Counted from the first letter of the stretch, positions 1 to 6,620 are shown. The stretch: 6,645 nt of DNA from Methyloligella sp. (GCA_027058255.1 JALUTE010000030.1:1-6645), one strand, 5' to 3'. Notes: generated by a model from the sequence alone, not told the origin. A program made the numbers and translations.

Positions 1-1
1 C

Positions 2-838
2 CGGGCCCGGATCGAGGCCCGGCTGGAGGCGGCGCGCGAGCGGCGCTCGGAGCAGGCGCGGGCCATTCGCGAGGCGTTCGATTGCGCGCCGGAGGACTGC
101 CTCGCCAAGGCGGGGGTCGCGCCTGCGAATGGCGAGGAAGGCGAGGCCGCCCTGCCCAGGATCGAGGAGGTCGAGCGAAGGCTTGTCCGCCTGCGCGCCG
201 AGCGCGAGCGCCTTGGCGGGGTCAACCTGCGGGCGGAGGAGGAGCTGGCGGCGCTTGCGGGCGAGCTCGACACCATGGAGGCCGAGCGCGCCGATCTCGA
301 GGAGGCGATCCAGAGGCTGCGGCAGGGGATCGCCAAGCTCAATCGGGAGGGGCGCCGGCGGCTGCTCGAGGCCTTCGAGACGGTCAACGGCCATTTCAAA
401 CGCCTGTTCGTCACCCTGTTCGGCGGCGGCGAGGCCGAGTTGCGGCTCATCGAATCGGACGATCCGCTCTCCTCCGGGCTGGAGCTGATCGCCCGCCCGC
501 CGGGCAAGAAACCCACCGTGCTCAGCCTCCTTTCCGGCGGCGAGCAGGCGCTGACGGCGCTTGCCCTGATTTTCGCGGTTTTCCTCACCAACCCCTCGCC
601 GATCTGCGTCCTCGACGAGGTGGATGCGCCCCTCGACGATGCGAACGTGGATCGCTTCTGCACCATGATGGAGGAGATGGCGCGGGAGACGGATACGCGG
701 TTCCTGGTCATCACCCACCATCCCATGACCATGGCGCGCATGCGCCGCCTCTTCGGCGTCACCATGGCCGAGAAGGGCGTGAGCCAGCTCGTCTCCGTCG
801 ATCTCGCCGCCGCCGAGGCCCTGCGCGAGGCAAGTTGA
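2..838 (+). CDS. smc: Chromosome segregation protein SMC, C-terminal part (5' truncated by window edge)
   Basis: This is the end of SMC, the ABC-type ATPase that with ScpA and ScpB organises and separates the chromosome. Frame 2 is open from the left edge to the TGA at 836-838, giving 278 visible residues of a protein that normally has about 1150. The first 110 or so residues are charged heptad-like sequence, the end of the returning coiled coil. They include the stretch RLGGVNLRAEEE that leads into the head in alphaproteobacterial SMCs. The C-terminal head lobe follows: the ABC signature LSGGEQ (530-547), Walker B with D-loop ICVLDEVDAPLDD (602-640) and the switch histidine in ITHHP (710-724). 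It ends with GVSQLVSVDL, as alphaproteobacterial members do. Walker A and the hinge lie upstream, outside the window. Nothing looks broken, so the truncation is only the window edge. A 260-base gap separates it from the next gene, so it is probably in a different transcription unit. Confidence 0.95.
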   Translation, partial: RARIEARLEAARERRSEQARAIREAFDCAPEDCLAKAGVAPANGEEGEAALPRIEEVERRLVRLRAERERLGGVNLRAEEELAALAGELDTMEAERADLEEAIQRLRQGIAKLNREGRRRLLEAFETVNGHFKRLFVTLFGGGEAELRLIESDDPLSSGLELIARPPGKKPTVLSLLSGGEQALTALALIFAVFLTNPSPICVLDEVDAPLDDANVDRFCTMMEEMARETDTRFLVITHHPMTMARMRRLFGVTMAEKGVSQLVSVDLAAAEALREAS

Positions 839-839
839 G

Positions 840-855
840 CCGCGGCACGCTGCGG
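840..855 (+). terminator. GC-rich hairpin just after smc, weak terminator candidate
   Basis: Immediately after the smc stop, CCGCGG pairs with CTGCGG (one G-T wobble) around the four-base loop CACG. No T-run follows, only mixed pyrimidine sequence, so it lacks the usual tail of an intrinsic terminator. It could help end the smc transcript with Rho, or could simply reflect the base composition. Confidence 0.25.
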
Positions 856-1013
856 ACCCTGCCGGCCGTTCTGTCTCTCCCGGTGCGACCTTCCCCCGTT
901 CGGCCGCTCCCCCCGTTTGCCCTTTCGCATGGAATCTCAGCGACGGACCGTCCTGCCCGCACCTTCTTGGGCCATGCGCCGGGCGCGGGGCTGCCATGCA
1001 AAGTCGGCTCTGG

Positions 1014-1041
1014 TTCATCGCCGCTCCCTCGACAATATATC
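1014..1041 (+). promoter_or_regulatory. Possible promoter for the aminotransferase-BKACE pair
   Basis: A short AT-rich island, CAATATAT (1033-1040), stands out in otherwise GC-rich sequence about 60 bases before the aminotransferase start. TATATC (1036-1041) could serve as a -10 box, with TTCATC (1014-1019) as a poor -35 at 16-base spacing. The match is weak. The main support is that a promoter is expected somewhere in this 260-base gap and that this is its most AT-rich point. I see nothing else in 839-1098 beyond the hairpin at 840-855 and the ribosome binding site at 1084-1090. Confidence 0.25.
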
Positions 1042-1083
1042 GCCCGTCTCGGGGACGAATGGCTCGACGCATCAAGATCGACC

Positions 1084-1090
1084 AGGAAGG
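1084..1090 (+). promoter_or_regulatory. Strong ribosome binding site fixing the aminotransferase start
   Basis: AGGAAGG lies eight bases before the ATG at 1099. It decides the start: the frame stays open far upstream into smc, but that upstream translation is out-of-frame smc and gap sequence with no family resemblance. Confidence 0.75.
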
Positions 1091-1098
1091 CGGGTGGC

Positions 1099-2544
1099 AT
1101 GGCTTCGAAAGTGCTGCACAGGCAGCTCAAGGCGCCCTATCCCGTGGTGGCGGCCGGTGAGGGCGTCTGGTTCCGCGATCGGGAGGGCAAGCGCTATCTC
1201 GATGCCTGTTGCGGGGCGGCGGTCTCGTGCCTCGGCCATGGTCACCCGAAAGTGATCGAGGCCATCAAGGCCCAACTCGACCGGGTCGCCTATGCCCATA
1301 CGGGCTATTTCACCAGCACGCCGGCCGAGGAGCTGGCCGACTGGCTGATTGCCCGGGCGCCGGAGGGGTTCGGGCGGGTCGCCTTCGTGTCCGGTGGCTC
1401 GGAGGCCAATGAGGCCGCCCTCAAGCTCGCCCGCCAGGTGCATCTCGAGCGCGGCGAGGAAAGCCGCACCCATTTCATCGCCCGCCGCCAGTCCTATCAT
1501 GGCGCAACGCTCGCCACGCTTGCGCTCGGCGATCACAAGGCCCGGCGCGCTCCCTATGAGGCGCTGATCGCGGCGAGCGGCGAGATCGGCACCACATCCC
1601 ACATCGCGCCCTGCTATCCCTACCGGTTGAGACGCGCGGACGAGACGGCAGAAGCCTACGGGCTGCGGGCCGCCGGCGAGCTCGAGGCCGAGATCCTGCG
1701 CATCGGCCCCGAGAGGGTCGCCGCCTTCGTTGCCGAGACCATAGCGGGCGCCTCGCTCGGCGCCGTGCCGGCTGCGCCGGGCTATTTCCGCGAGGTGCGG
1801 CGCATCTGCGACAAATATGGCGTGTTTCTCATTCTCGATGAGGTGATGTGCGGCATGGGCCGCGCCGGCTCGCTCTTCGCCTGCACCCAGGAAGGCGTGG
1901 TGCCCGACATGATCACCATCGCCAAGGGGCTCGGCGGCGGCTATCAGCCGATCGGCGCACTGCTCGTGCGGGAGTCCCTCGGCGCCGTCATTGCCGAGCG
2001 CTCCGGGGCGCTCATGCATGGCCACACCTATATGGGCCACCCGGTGGCCTGCGCCGCGGCGCTCGCGGTGCAGAGAACGGTGGAGGAGGAAGGGCTGCTT
2101 ACCCGCGTGCGCGAGCGCGGCGCCCAGCTCAAGAGCCTGCTTGCCGACCGTCTTGCTGCCCATCCCCATGTGGGCGACATTCGCGGCCGGGGCCTGTTCG
2201 TCGGCATCGAGCTTGTCGAGGATCGCGCGAGCAAGGCTCCCTTCCCGCGCGCGGCACGACTTGCCGAGCGCATCAAGGAGCGCTCCATGGCCCTGGGCCT
2301 CATGTGCTATCCGGGCAGCGGCACGGCGGATGGGGTGGAGGGCGATCATGTCCTGCTCGCCCCGCCCTTCATCGTCGCAGCCGAGGAGCTGACCCTCATC
2401 GTCGACCGGCTGGTCAAGGCCCTGGATGAGGTGTTCGACGATATGGAGCGCAAGCGGGAGGACGTGCGGCATGGCCGATCCGAGCAAGGCACAGGCAAGG
2501 CCGCTCCTCGTCATGGCCGCCGTCAACGGCGGGCGACGGTCTAG
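1099..2544 (+). CDS. Class III PLP-dependent aminotransferase (omega-/beta-amino acid type, substrate unknown)
   Basis: A 481-residue fold-type I, class III aminotransferase, which moves an amino group between an amine or omega-/beta-amino acid and a keto acid. Visible family marks are the phosphate-binding SGGSEANEAALKLAR (98-112), SYHG (132-135), the PLP-ring aspartate D247 in LILDEVMCGMGR, the Schiff-base lysine K276 in ITIAKGLGGGYQPIGA, HTYMGHP (309-315) and RGRGLFVGIEL (362-372). The C-terminal APPF (421-424) is also typical. The core is complete to about residue 448 (ALDEVFDD), a normal family length. The last 33 residues are a basic, low-complexity tail encoded mostly by DNA that in another frame starts the next gene, so the tail is probably incidental. 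The start is ATG 1099 on its ribosome binding site. The gene overlaps the BKACE gene by 74 bases, implying co-translation and a shared pathway. Motifs do not reveal the substrate; homologues are usually annotated only as 'aspartate aminotransferase family protein'. Confidence 0.9.
   Translation: MASKVLHRQLKAPYPVVAAGEGVWFRDREGKRYLDACCGAAVSCLGHGHPKVIEAIKAQLDRVAYAHTGYFTSTPAEELADWLIARAPEGFGRVAFVSGGSEANEAALKLARQVHLERGEESRTHFIARRQSYHGATLATLALGDHKARRAPYEALIAASGEIGTTSHIAPCYPYRLRRADETAEAYGLRAAGELEAEILRIGPERVAAFVAETIAGASLGAVPAAPGYFREVRRICDKYGVFLILDEVMCGMGRAGSLFACTQEGVVPDMITIAKGLGGGYQPIGALLVRESLGAVIAERSGALMHGHTYMGHPVACAAALAVQRTVEEEGLLTRVRERGAQLKSLLADRLAAHPHVGDIRGRGLFVGIELVEDRASKAPFPRAARLAERIKERSMALGLMCYPGSGTADGVEGDHVLLAPPFIVAAEELTLIVDRLVKALDEVFDDMERKREDVRHGRSEQGTGKAAPRHGRRQRRATV
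2456..2461 (+). promoter_or_regulatory. Ribosome binding site for the BKACE gene inside the aminotransferase
   Basis: GGGAGG ends nine bases before ATG 2471, inside the aminotransferase coding sequence. It favours ATG 2471 over the more upstream in-frame ATG at 2426. Translation from 2426 would add 15 residues (MRCSTIWSASGRTCG) that do not resemble the family. Confidence 0.65.
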
Positions 2545-3331
2545 GGCCGATCACCCCCGCCTGCCCCTCACGCCCCGGGAGATCGCCGAGGAATGCGCGC
2601 GCTCTGCCGAGGCGGGCGCGGCGGCGGCCCACGTGCATGCGCGCGATGGCGAGGGCCGGCACGTTCTCGATGCGGGGCTTTTCCGCGAGATCCTCGCCGA
2701 GATCGACAGCCTGTGTGGCCGGGAGTTGGTGGCGCAGGTGACCACCGAGACACAGGACCGTTTCGCGCCCGCCGACATCATGGCGATGGTGCGCACGCTG
2801 GCGCGGGGCCGGCTCGAGGCGGTCTCCATCGCGCTCAGGGACCTCATGCCCGGACCCGCCGAGGAGGCCGAGGCCGCCCCCTTCCTTGCCTGGCTCCATG
2901 AGAGCCGGATCTGGCCGCAATTCATCCTCTATGACACCGGCGAGCTTTCCCGCTTCCTGAGGCTTTGCGAGGCGGGGCTTTTTCCGTGGAGGCGGCCCTT
3001 TCTCCTCTTCGTGGTGGGGGGCTATCGGGGGCGCGATCCGCGCGCGCCGGACCGGCCCGACCCGTTCGTGGCGGGACTCGCGCCGGAGACGATGCCCTGG
3101 GCGGTGTGCGCCTTCGGGGGCCGCGAGCATGATGCGGTCCGCCGCGCCATCGCCCTCGGCGGCCATGTGCGGGTCGGCTTCGAGAACAATCTGCACCTTC
3201 CCGACGGGGGATTGGCGGCGAGCAATGCCGATCTCGTTGCCCTCGCGGTCGAGAGGGCGCACGCCGAGGGCCGTCCCATCCTCACCGCGCCCGCCCTGCG
3301 TCGGGCCATGGCCGCGCGGCGTGCCCCATGA
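2471..3331 (+). CDS. BKACE (DUF849) family beta-keto acid cleavage enzyme
   Basis: A 286-residue TIM-barrel metalloenzyme of the BKACE family. Its founder Kce (3-keto-5-aminohexanoate cleavage enzyme of lysine fermentation) condenses a beta-keto acid with acetyl-CoA to give acetoacetate and a new acyl-CoA. Visible here are the first strand with NGGRRSRADHPRLPLT (19-34), the zinc motif HVHARD with H54 and H56, the strand QVTTE (89-93), VCAFGGREHD (212-221), and GGHVRVGFENNL (230-241) with R234 and third zinc ligand E238. The NG-RR start and GFENN end match a subgroup common in rhizobia. Compared from memory with Kce, the zinc ligands (H46, H48, E230) and R226 are kept. E14 is replaced by R22, E143 by I152 and D231 by N239, so the substrate is unlikely to be the amino-keto acid of Kce. 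Length is normal and the protein is soluble, with no signal peptide. The start overlaps the aminotransferase by 74 bases. The two probably share a pathway whose compound I cannot identify. Confidence 0.88.
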   Translation: MADPSKAQARPLLVMAAVNGGRRSRADHPRLPLTPREIAEECARSAEAGAAAAHVHARDGEGRHVLDAGLFREILAEIDSLCGRELVAQVTTETQDRFAPADIMAMVRTLARGRLEAVSIALRDLMPGPAEEAEAAPFLAWLHESRIWPQFILYDTGELSRFLRLCEAGLFPWRRPFLLFVVGGYRGRDPRAPDRPDPFVAGLAPETMPWAVCAFGGREHDAVRRAIALGGHVRVGFENNLHLPDGGLAASNADLVALAVERAHAEGRPILTAPALRRAMAARRAP

Positions 3332-3378
3332 GAGGGGCTGCGCTCGACCGCCGGTGGTTCCTGGGGGAAATACGGCGT

Positions 3379-3402
3379 GCCGCGCGTGTCCACACCTGCG
3401 GC
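3379..3402 (+). terminator. Hairpin 47 bases after the BKACE gene, possible terminator
   Basis: GCCGC (3379-3383) pairs with GCGGC (3398-3402), and inside that GTG (3386-3388) pairs with CAC (3393-3395) around a TCCA loop, with a two-by-two internal mismatch. No T-run follows. Its position between the amino acid cassette and the promoter of the lipid A genes suits a transcript end, but the structure alone does not prove it. Confidence 0.3.
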
Positions 3403-3422
3403 CGGTGCGGCGCAGCAAGGCT

Positions 3423-3450
3423 TTGGCGAGCCCGCGTTTTCCGCTATAGA
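3423..3450 (+). promoter_or_regulatory. Sigma70-type promoter for the lipid A genes
   Basis: TTGGCG (3423-3428) and TATAGA (3445-3450) are separated by 16 bases and match the -35/-10 pattern of alphaproteobacterial housekeeping promoters. Transcription would begin near 3457, leaving a leader of about 75 bases before ATG 3533. This is the best promoter match in the window. It sits in the 201-base gap before the fused gene, which otherwise holds only the hairpin at 3379-3402. It argues against the upstream GTG at 3377 as the start. Confidence 0.5.
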
Positions 3451-3532
3451 GAGGCAACGCTTGCGCTCCGGTCCCCGGCCGTGCGCTCTGCTCACACGGC
3501 ACGACACTCAGACGACAAGGCCCGCAACCACC

Positions 3533-5584
3533 ATGCAAAACGTGCCCGGTGGCCGCAATCTTCTTCACGTGATGGCCGGCCGGGCGCTGGCGCGCTACAT
3601 CCGCCTGGTGGTGGCGAGCGCGCGCATACGCCGTGACCCGCCCGATCTCGAGCGCCGCCTGCTCGCTCTGCAACCCTGCATCGTGGCGCTCTGGCATGGT
3701 CAGTTCTTCATGGTCCCCGGCGTGTGCCCGCCCGCGTTCAAGACGCGGATCATGGTCGCGCGCCATGGCGATGCGGAGGTGCTGGGCGTCGCGCTGGAGC
3801 GGTTCGGCATGTCGCTCATTCGCGGTGCCGGCGCTGGCGGGCGGGCACGCGACCGAGGTGGGGCGATTGCTCTGCGCGCGGCTCTCAGGACCCTGCGCGA
3901 GGGCGAGAATGTCGCCATGACCGCCGATGTGCCGCCGGGCCCGGCACGCAGGGCGGGGCTCGGCATCGTCACCCTGGCCCGCCTCTCCGGGCGGCCGATC
4001 GTGCCCGTGGCGGTCGCCACCGCCCGCTATGCGGCCCTCGATACCTGGAGTCGCCTGACGCTGAACCTGCCCTTCACCGGGCTCGGGATCGCCATCGGCG
4101 AGCCCATCTCGGTGCCGCGCGACGCCGACGAGGCGCGCCTGGAGACGCTGCGCCGGCGCGTGGAGGACGCCATGAATGCGGCAACGGCGCGCGCCTATGC
4201 GCTCGCCGGGGGCGATGCGGCGCGGGCGACGCCACCAAGCCTCGACGGCGCGCCGGCTCCGATCGCGCTCGGCAATCCCAAGCGGCCAAGCCTTGCGCTC
4301 AGGGCCTATGGGGCCGCCACCTCGGCGCTCCAGCCTCTGGCCCCGCTCATCCTCTCCAGGCGCGAGCGTCTGCGCAAGGAGGATCCCGCGCGCCGGAGCG
4401 AACGTTTCGGCATGGCCAGCCTCTCACGCCCCTCGGGCGATCTCGTCTGGTTCCATGCGGCGAGCGTGGGCGAGACCAACGCCATTCTGCCCGTGATCGA
4501 GGCGCTCCTGCGCACGCGGCCGGCACTCCACGCCCTGCTCACAACCGGCACCGTCACCTCGGCGACGCTCGCCCGCCGCAGGCTCTCGGCCCGGGCGCTC
4601 CATCAATTTGTGCCTCTCGATGCGCCGGACTATGTACGCCGCTTTCTCGATCATTGGCGCCCTTCGGCCGCGGTCTTCGTGGAGAGCGAGATCTGGCCCA
4701 ACCTGCTGCTGGAGACGGCGGGGCGGGACGTGCCGCTGGTGCTCGCCAATGGGCGCATGACCAAGAAGAGTTTTCGCATGTGGCGACGGGCGGGACGCAT
4801 GGCCCGGCCGCTCTTCGCCGCGCTCGATATGGTGCTCGCCCAGGACGAGGAGACGGCCACCCGCTTCCTGCGCCTCGGCGCCCGCCGCGCCGTCGCCGTT
4901 GGCAATCTGAAGATGGACTGCCCGCCCCCGCCTGTCGACGCCAAGGCGCGCGCGCGTCTCGAGGCGGCCGTTGCCGGGCGTGCGCTGTTCCTTGCCGCCA
5001 GCACCCATGCGGGCGAGGAGGAGATCATTGCGCAGGCCCATCGCCGCCTGGCGCGCGCCCTGCCCCGGCTGCTCACAATTGTCGTGCCGCGTCATCCCGA
5101 GCGCGGGGCCGTCATCGCCGAGGATCTCACCGGCCTTGGCCTCAGCGTCTCCATTCGTTCGGCCGGCACGCTGCCGCGGGCACAGGACGACGTCTACGTC
5201 GCGGACACCATTGGCGAGATCGGGCTCTTCTACGCCCTTGCCGATGTCGCCTTCATCGGGGGCTCGCTGGTGGCCCATGGCGGGCAGAACCCCATCGAGG
5301 CGGTGAAGCTCGGCGCCATACCGATCACGGGGCCGCACTGGGGCAATTTCAAGCAGGCCTATGGGGCGCTCCTGCGCGAAGGCGGTGCCATGCAGGTGGT
5401 CTCGGCCGTGGAGATGGCCGAGGCGGTGGGCGCCCTGCTCGCGGACCCGCAACGGTGCGAGAAAATGCGCGCGCATGGCGCGGCGGTCGTCTCGGCCCTC
5501 TCGGGCGCGCTCGAGCGCACGCTTGCAGAGCTCGGCGCTCTGTTGCCCGCCGGCGATGATGAGGAGCTGAAGCGTGCCTCTTGA
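3533..5584 (+). CDS. waaA: Fusion of DUF374 acyltransferase-like domain and Kdo transferase WaaA
   Basis: One open frame of 683 residues joins two proteins that are usually separate neighbours in alphaproteobacteria. Residues 1-226 are a DUF374 (LPLAT-like) domain with VALWHGQFFM (51-60), ARHGDAEVLG (76-85), MTADVPPGPARRAGLG (129-144) and SGRPIVPVA (152-160); its reaction is not established. Residues 227-251 form an Ala/Pro-rich linker. Residues 252-683 are a full-length WaaA (KdtA), a GT30 enzyme that transfers Kdo from CMP-Kdo to lipid IVA at the inner membrane. It has the catalytic glutamate E314 in ASVGE, ESEIWPN (384-390), PRHPER (519-524) and GGSLVAHGGQNPIEA (576-590). The basic amphipathic stretch at 256-285, normally WaaA's N-terminal membrane anchor, is internal here. 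ATG 3533 is chosen because family-like sequence begins just after it and it follows the promoter; its ribosome site is weak (AAGG at 3517-3520), and ATG 3572 is an alternative. No stop and no ATG, GTG or TTG codon occurs in frame across the linker. lpxK follows with an 11-base overlap. How many Kdo residues it adds cannot be read from the sequence. Confidence 0.9.
   Translation: MQNVPGGRNLLHVMAGRALARYIRLVVASARIRRDPPDLERRLLALQPCIVALWHGQFFMVPGVCPPAFKTRIMVARHGDAEVLGVALERFGMSLIRGAGAGGRARDRGGAIALRAALRTLREGENVAMTADVPPGPARRAGLGIVTLARLSGRPIVPVAVATARYAALDTWSRLTLNLPFTGLGIAIGEPISVPRDADEARLETLRRRVEDAMNAATARAYALAGGDAARATPPSLDGAPAPIALGNPKRPSLALRAYGAATSALQPLAPLILSRRERLRKEDPARRSERFGMASLSRPSGDLVWFHAASVGETNAILPVIEALLRTRPALHALLTTGTVTSATLARRRLSARALHQFVPLDAPDYVRRFLDHWRPSAAVFVESEIWPNLLLETAGRDVPLVLANGRMTKKSFRMWRRAGRMARPLFAALDMVLAQDEETATRFLRLGARRAVAVGNLKMDCPPPPVDAKARARLEAAVAGRALFLAASTHAGEEEIIAQAHRRLARALPRLLTIVVPRHPERGAVIAEDLTGLGLSVSIRSAGTLPRAQDDVYVADTIGEIGLFYALADVAFIGGSLVAHGGQNPIEAVKLGAIPITGPHWGNFKQAYGALLREGGAMQVVSAVEMAEAVGALLADPQRCEKMRAHGAAVVSALSGALERTLAELGALLPAGDDEELKRAS
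4162..4174 (+). promoter_or_regulatory. Possible internal translation start for a WaaA-only product
   Basis: Inside the fused gene, GGAGGA (4162-4167) precedes an in-frame ATG at 4172-4174, codon 214, near the end of the DUF374 domain. Starting there would give a 470-residue protein: a 38-residue leader followed by the whole WaaA domain. The same bases also encode Val-Glu-Asp, so the match could be chance. Confidence 0.3.
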
Positions 5585-6620
5585 GCCGCCCGGCTGGTGG
5601 TATCGCCCGCACGTCGGCGTGGCGGCCGCGCTCTTGCAGCCCGTCTCGCTTCTCGTCTCCGCCGTGGCACGGCTGCGCCATGCGCTGGCGCGCCCCGTGA
5701 CGGTCTCGGTGCCGGTGATCTGCGTCGGAAACTTCATCGTGGGCGGCGGTGGCAAGACGCCGCTTGCGCTGCATGTGGCGGAGCTTGCGGCGCGGCGGGG
5801 CGCGCGGCCCTTCTTTCTCTCGCGCGGGCATGGTGGGCGCATGGCCGGGCCGCACAGGGTCGATCCCGAGCAGGACGGTGCGAGGGAGGTGGGCGATGAG
5901 CCGCTCCTGCTTGCCCGGCGGGCGCCGACCGTCGTTGCGCGCGACCGGCCTGCCGGGGCAGCCCTCGCCATCGCCGAGGGCGCGAGCCTCATCATCATGG
6001 ATGACGGGTTTCAGAATCCCTCCCTCCACAAGGACCTTTCCATCGTTGCGGTGGACGGGGCGCGGGGCATCGGAAACGGCTGTGTCATGCCTTCGGGCCC
6101 GCTGCGCGCACCGCTCGCCATGCAATTGCCGATGGCCGACGCGCTGGTGATCACGGAGGCGCATGGCGATGGCGGCCCGCATGAGGCCGCGGAGCGGCTC
6201 GCGCGCAGCATCCCTTGCCCCGTGATCCATGCGAGCGTCCGGCCCGCGGCGTCGGCGGCATGGCTGCGCGGCGCCCGCGTGGTCGCCTTTGCCGGGCTCG
6301 CCCGGCCGTCCAAGCTGTTCGACACGCTGACCCGCCTCGGCGCCGACCTGGTTGAGGCCCGCGCGTTTCCGGACCATCACGTCTACGGGCAAGACGAGGC
6401 CCGTGATCTTCTCGCACTCGCGAGCGATCTGGAGGCCCGTCTCGTCACCACCGAGAAGGACCATGTGCGCCTGCCTGCGGTGAGCGGCCCGCTCGGCCGG
6501 CTGCGCGAGCGCGCCTGGCCGCTGCCCATCGCACTTGCCTTCGAGGCCGGCGAGGCCGCGCGGCTCGAGACGCTCCTAGATATCGTGCTGCGCCAAGCGG
6601 AGCGGAAAGAGGACGGATGA
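5574..6620 (+). CDS. lpxK: Tetraacyldisaccharide 4'-kinase LpxK
   Basis: LpxK uses ATP to phosphorylate the 4' position of the tetraacyl disaccharide 1-phosphate, making lipid IVA, the acceptor for WaaA. It acts on the cytoplasmic face of the inner membrane. The 348-residue protein has a hydrophobic N-terminal segment (about 14-32) that probably associates with the membrane, then the P-loop VGNFIVGGGGKTP (51-63), SRGHGGR (83-89), VGDEP (106-110), the Walker B-like MDDGFQN (142-148), MPSGPLR (172-178), FAGLARP (239-245), FPDHHVY (265-271) and VTTEKD near the C-terminus. The length is normal (about 330-350). The start is GTG 5574, seven bases after GAGGAG (5561-5566). It overlaps the end of the waaA fusion by 11 bases, so the two are very likely co-transcribed and translationally coupled. 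Position 86 is histidine where many LpxKs have tyrosine (RGYGG). The gene is complete and its identification is secure. Confidence 0.95.
   Translation: MPLEPPGWWYRPHVGVAAALLQPVSLLVSAVARLRHALARPVTVSVPVICVGNFIVGGGGKTPLALHVAELAARRGARPFFLSRGHGGRMAGPHRVDPEQDGAREVGDEPLLLARRAPTVVARDRPAGAALAIAEGASLIIMDDGFQNPSLHKDLSIVAVDGARGIGNGCVMPSGPLRAPLAMQLPMADALVITEAHGDGGPHEAAERLARSIPCPVIHASVRPAASAAWLRGARVVAFAGLARPSKLFDTLTRLGADLVEARAFPDHHVYGQDEARDLLALASDLEARLVTTEKDHVRLPAVSGPLGRLRERAWPLPIALAFEAGEAARLETLLDIVLRQAERKEDG

Noticed and set aside
1031..1042. Near-palindrome CGA...TCG around the AT-rich island, as an operator
   Set aside because: Only three outer base pairs match, which is too short to call a regulator site.
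82..1098. Upstream extension of the aminotransferase frame into smc
   Set aside because: The translation is out-of-frame smc plus gap sequence. A clear ribosome site places the start at 1099.
1072..2526. 484-residue open frame on the minus strand across the aminotransferase
   Set aside because: It is the antisense shadow of a gene with strong G/C third-position bias. It is rich in Ala, Gly, Arg and His, has no recognisable motif, and the + strand gene is certain.
3377..3532. GTG 3377 as start of the fused waaA gene, with a GGGGGA upstream
   Set aside because: The extra 52 residues do not look like the family and are coded by DNA holding the promoter boxes. ATG 3533 fits better, although the start is not fully settled.
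3328..3636. 102-residue open frame in ATGA overlap with the BKACE stop, containing a CGRCG motif
   Set aside because: The overlap is tempting, but the frame crosses the hairpin and promoter and runs about 100 bases into waaA out of frame, and the protein is Arg-rich with no recognisable domain.
2414..3766. 450-residue minus-strand open frame over the BKACE gene and the following gap
   Set aside because: It is an antisense shadow crossing gene boundaries, Arg/Gly/Pro-rich with no motif.
3724..5559. 611-residue + strand open frame inside the waaA fusion
   Set aside because: It is an alternative-frame shadow, Arg/Gly/Ala-rich without motifs. The overlapping frame carries every DUF374 and WaaA signature.
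4424..5998. 524-residue minus-strand open frame across waaA and lpxK
   Set aside because: It runs antisense through two certain genes and their overlap, has low-complexity composition, and shows no domain.
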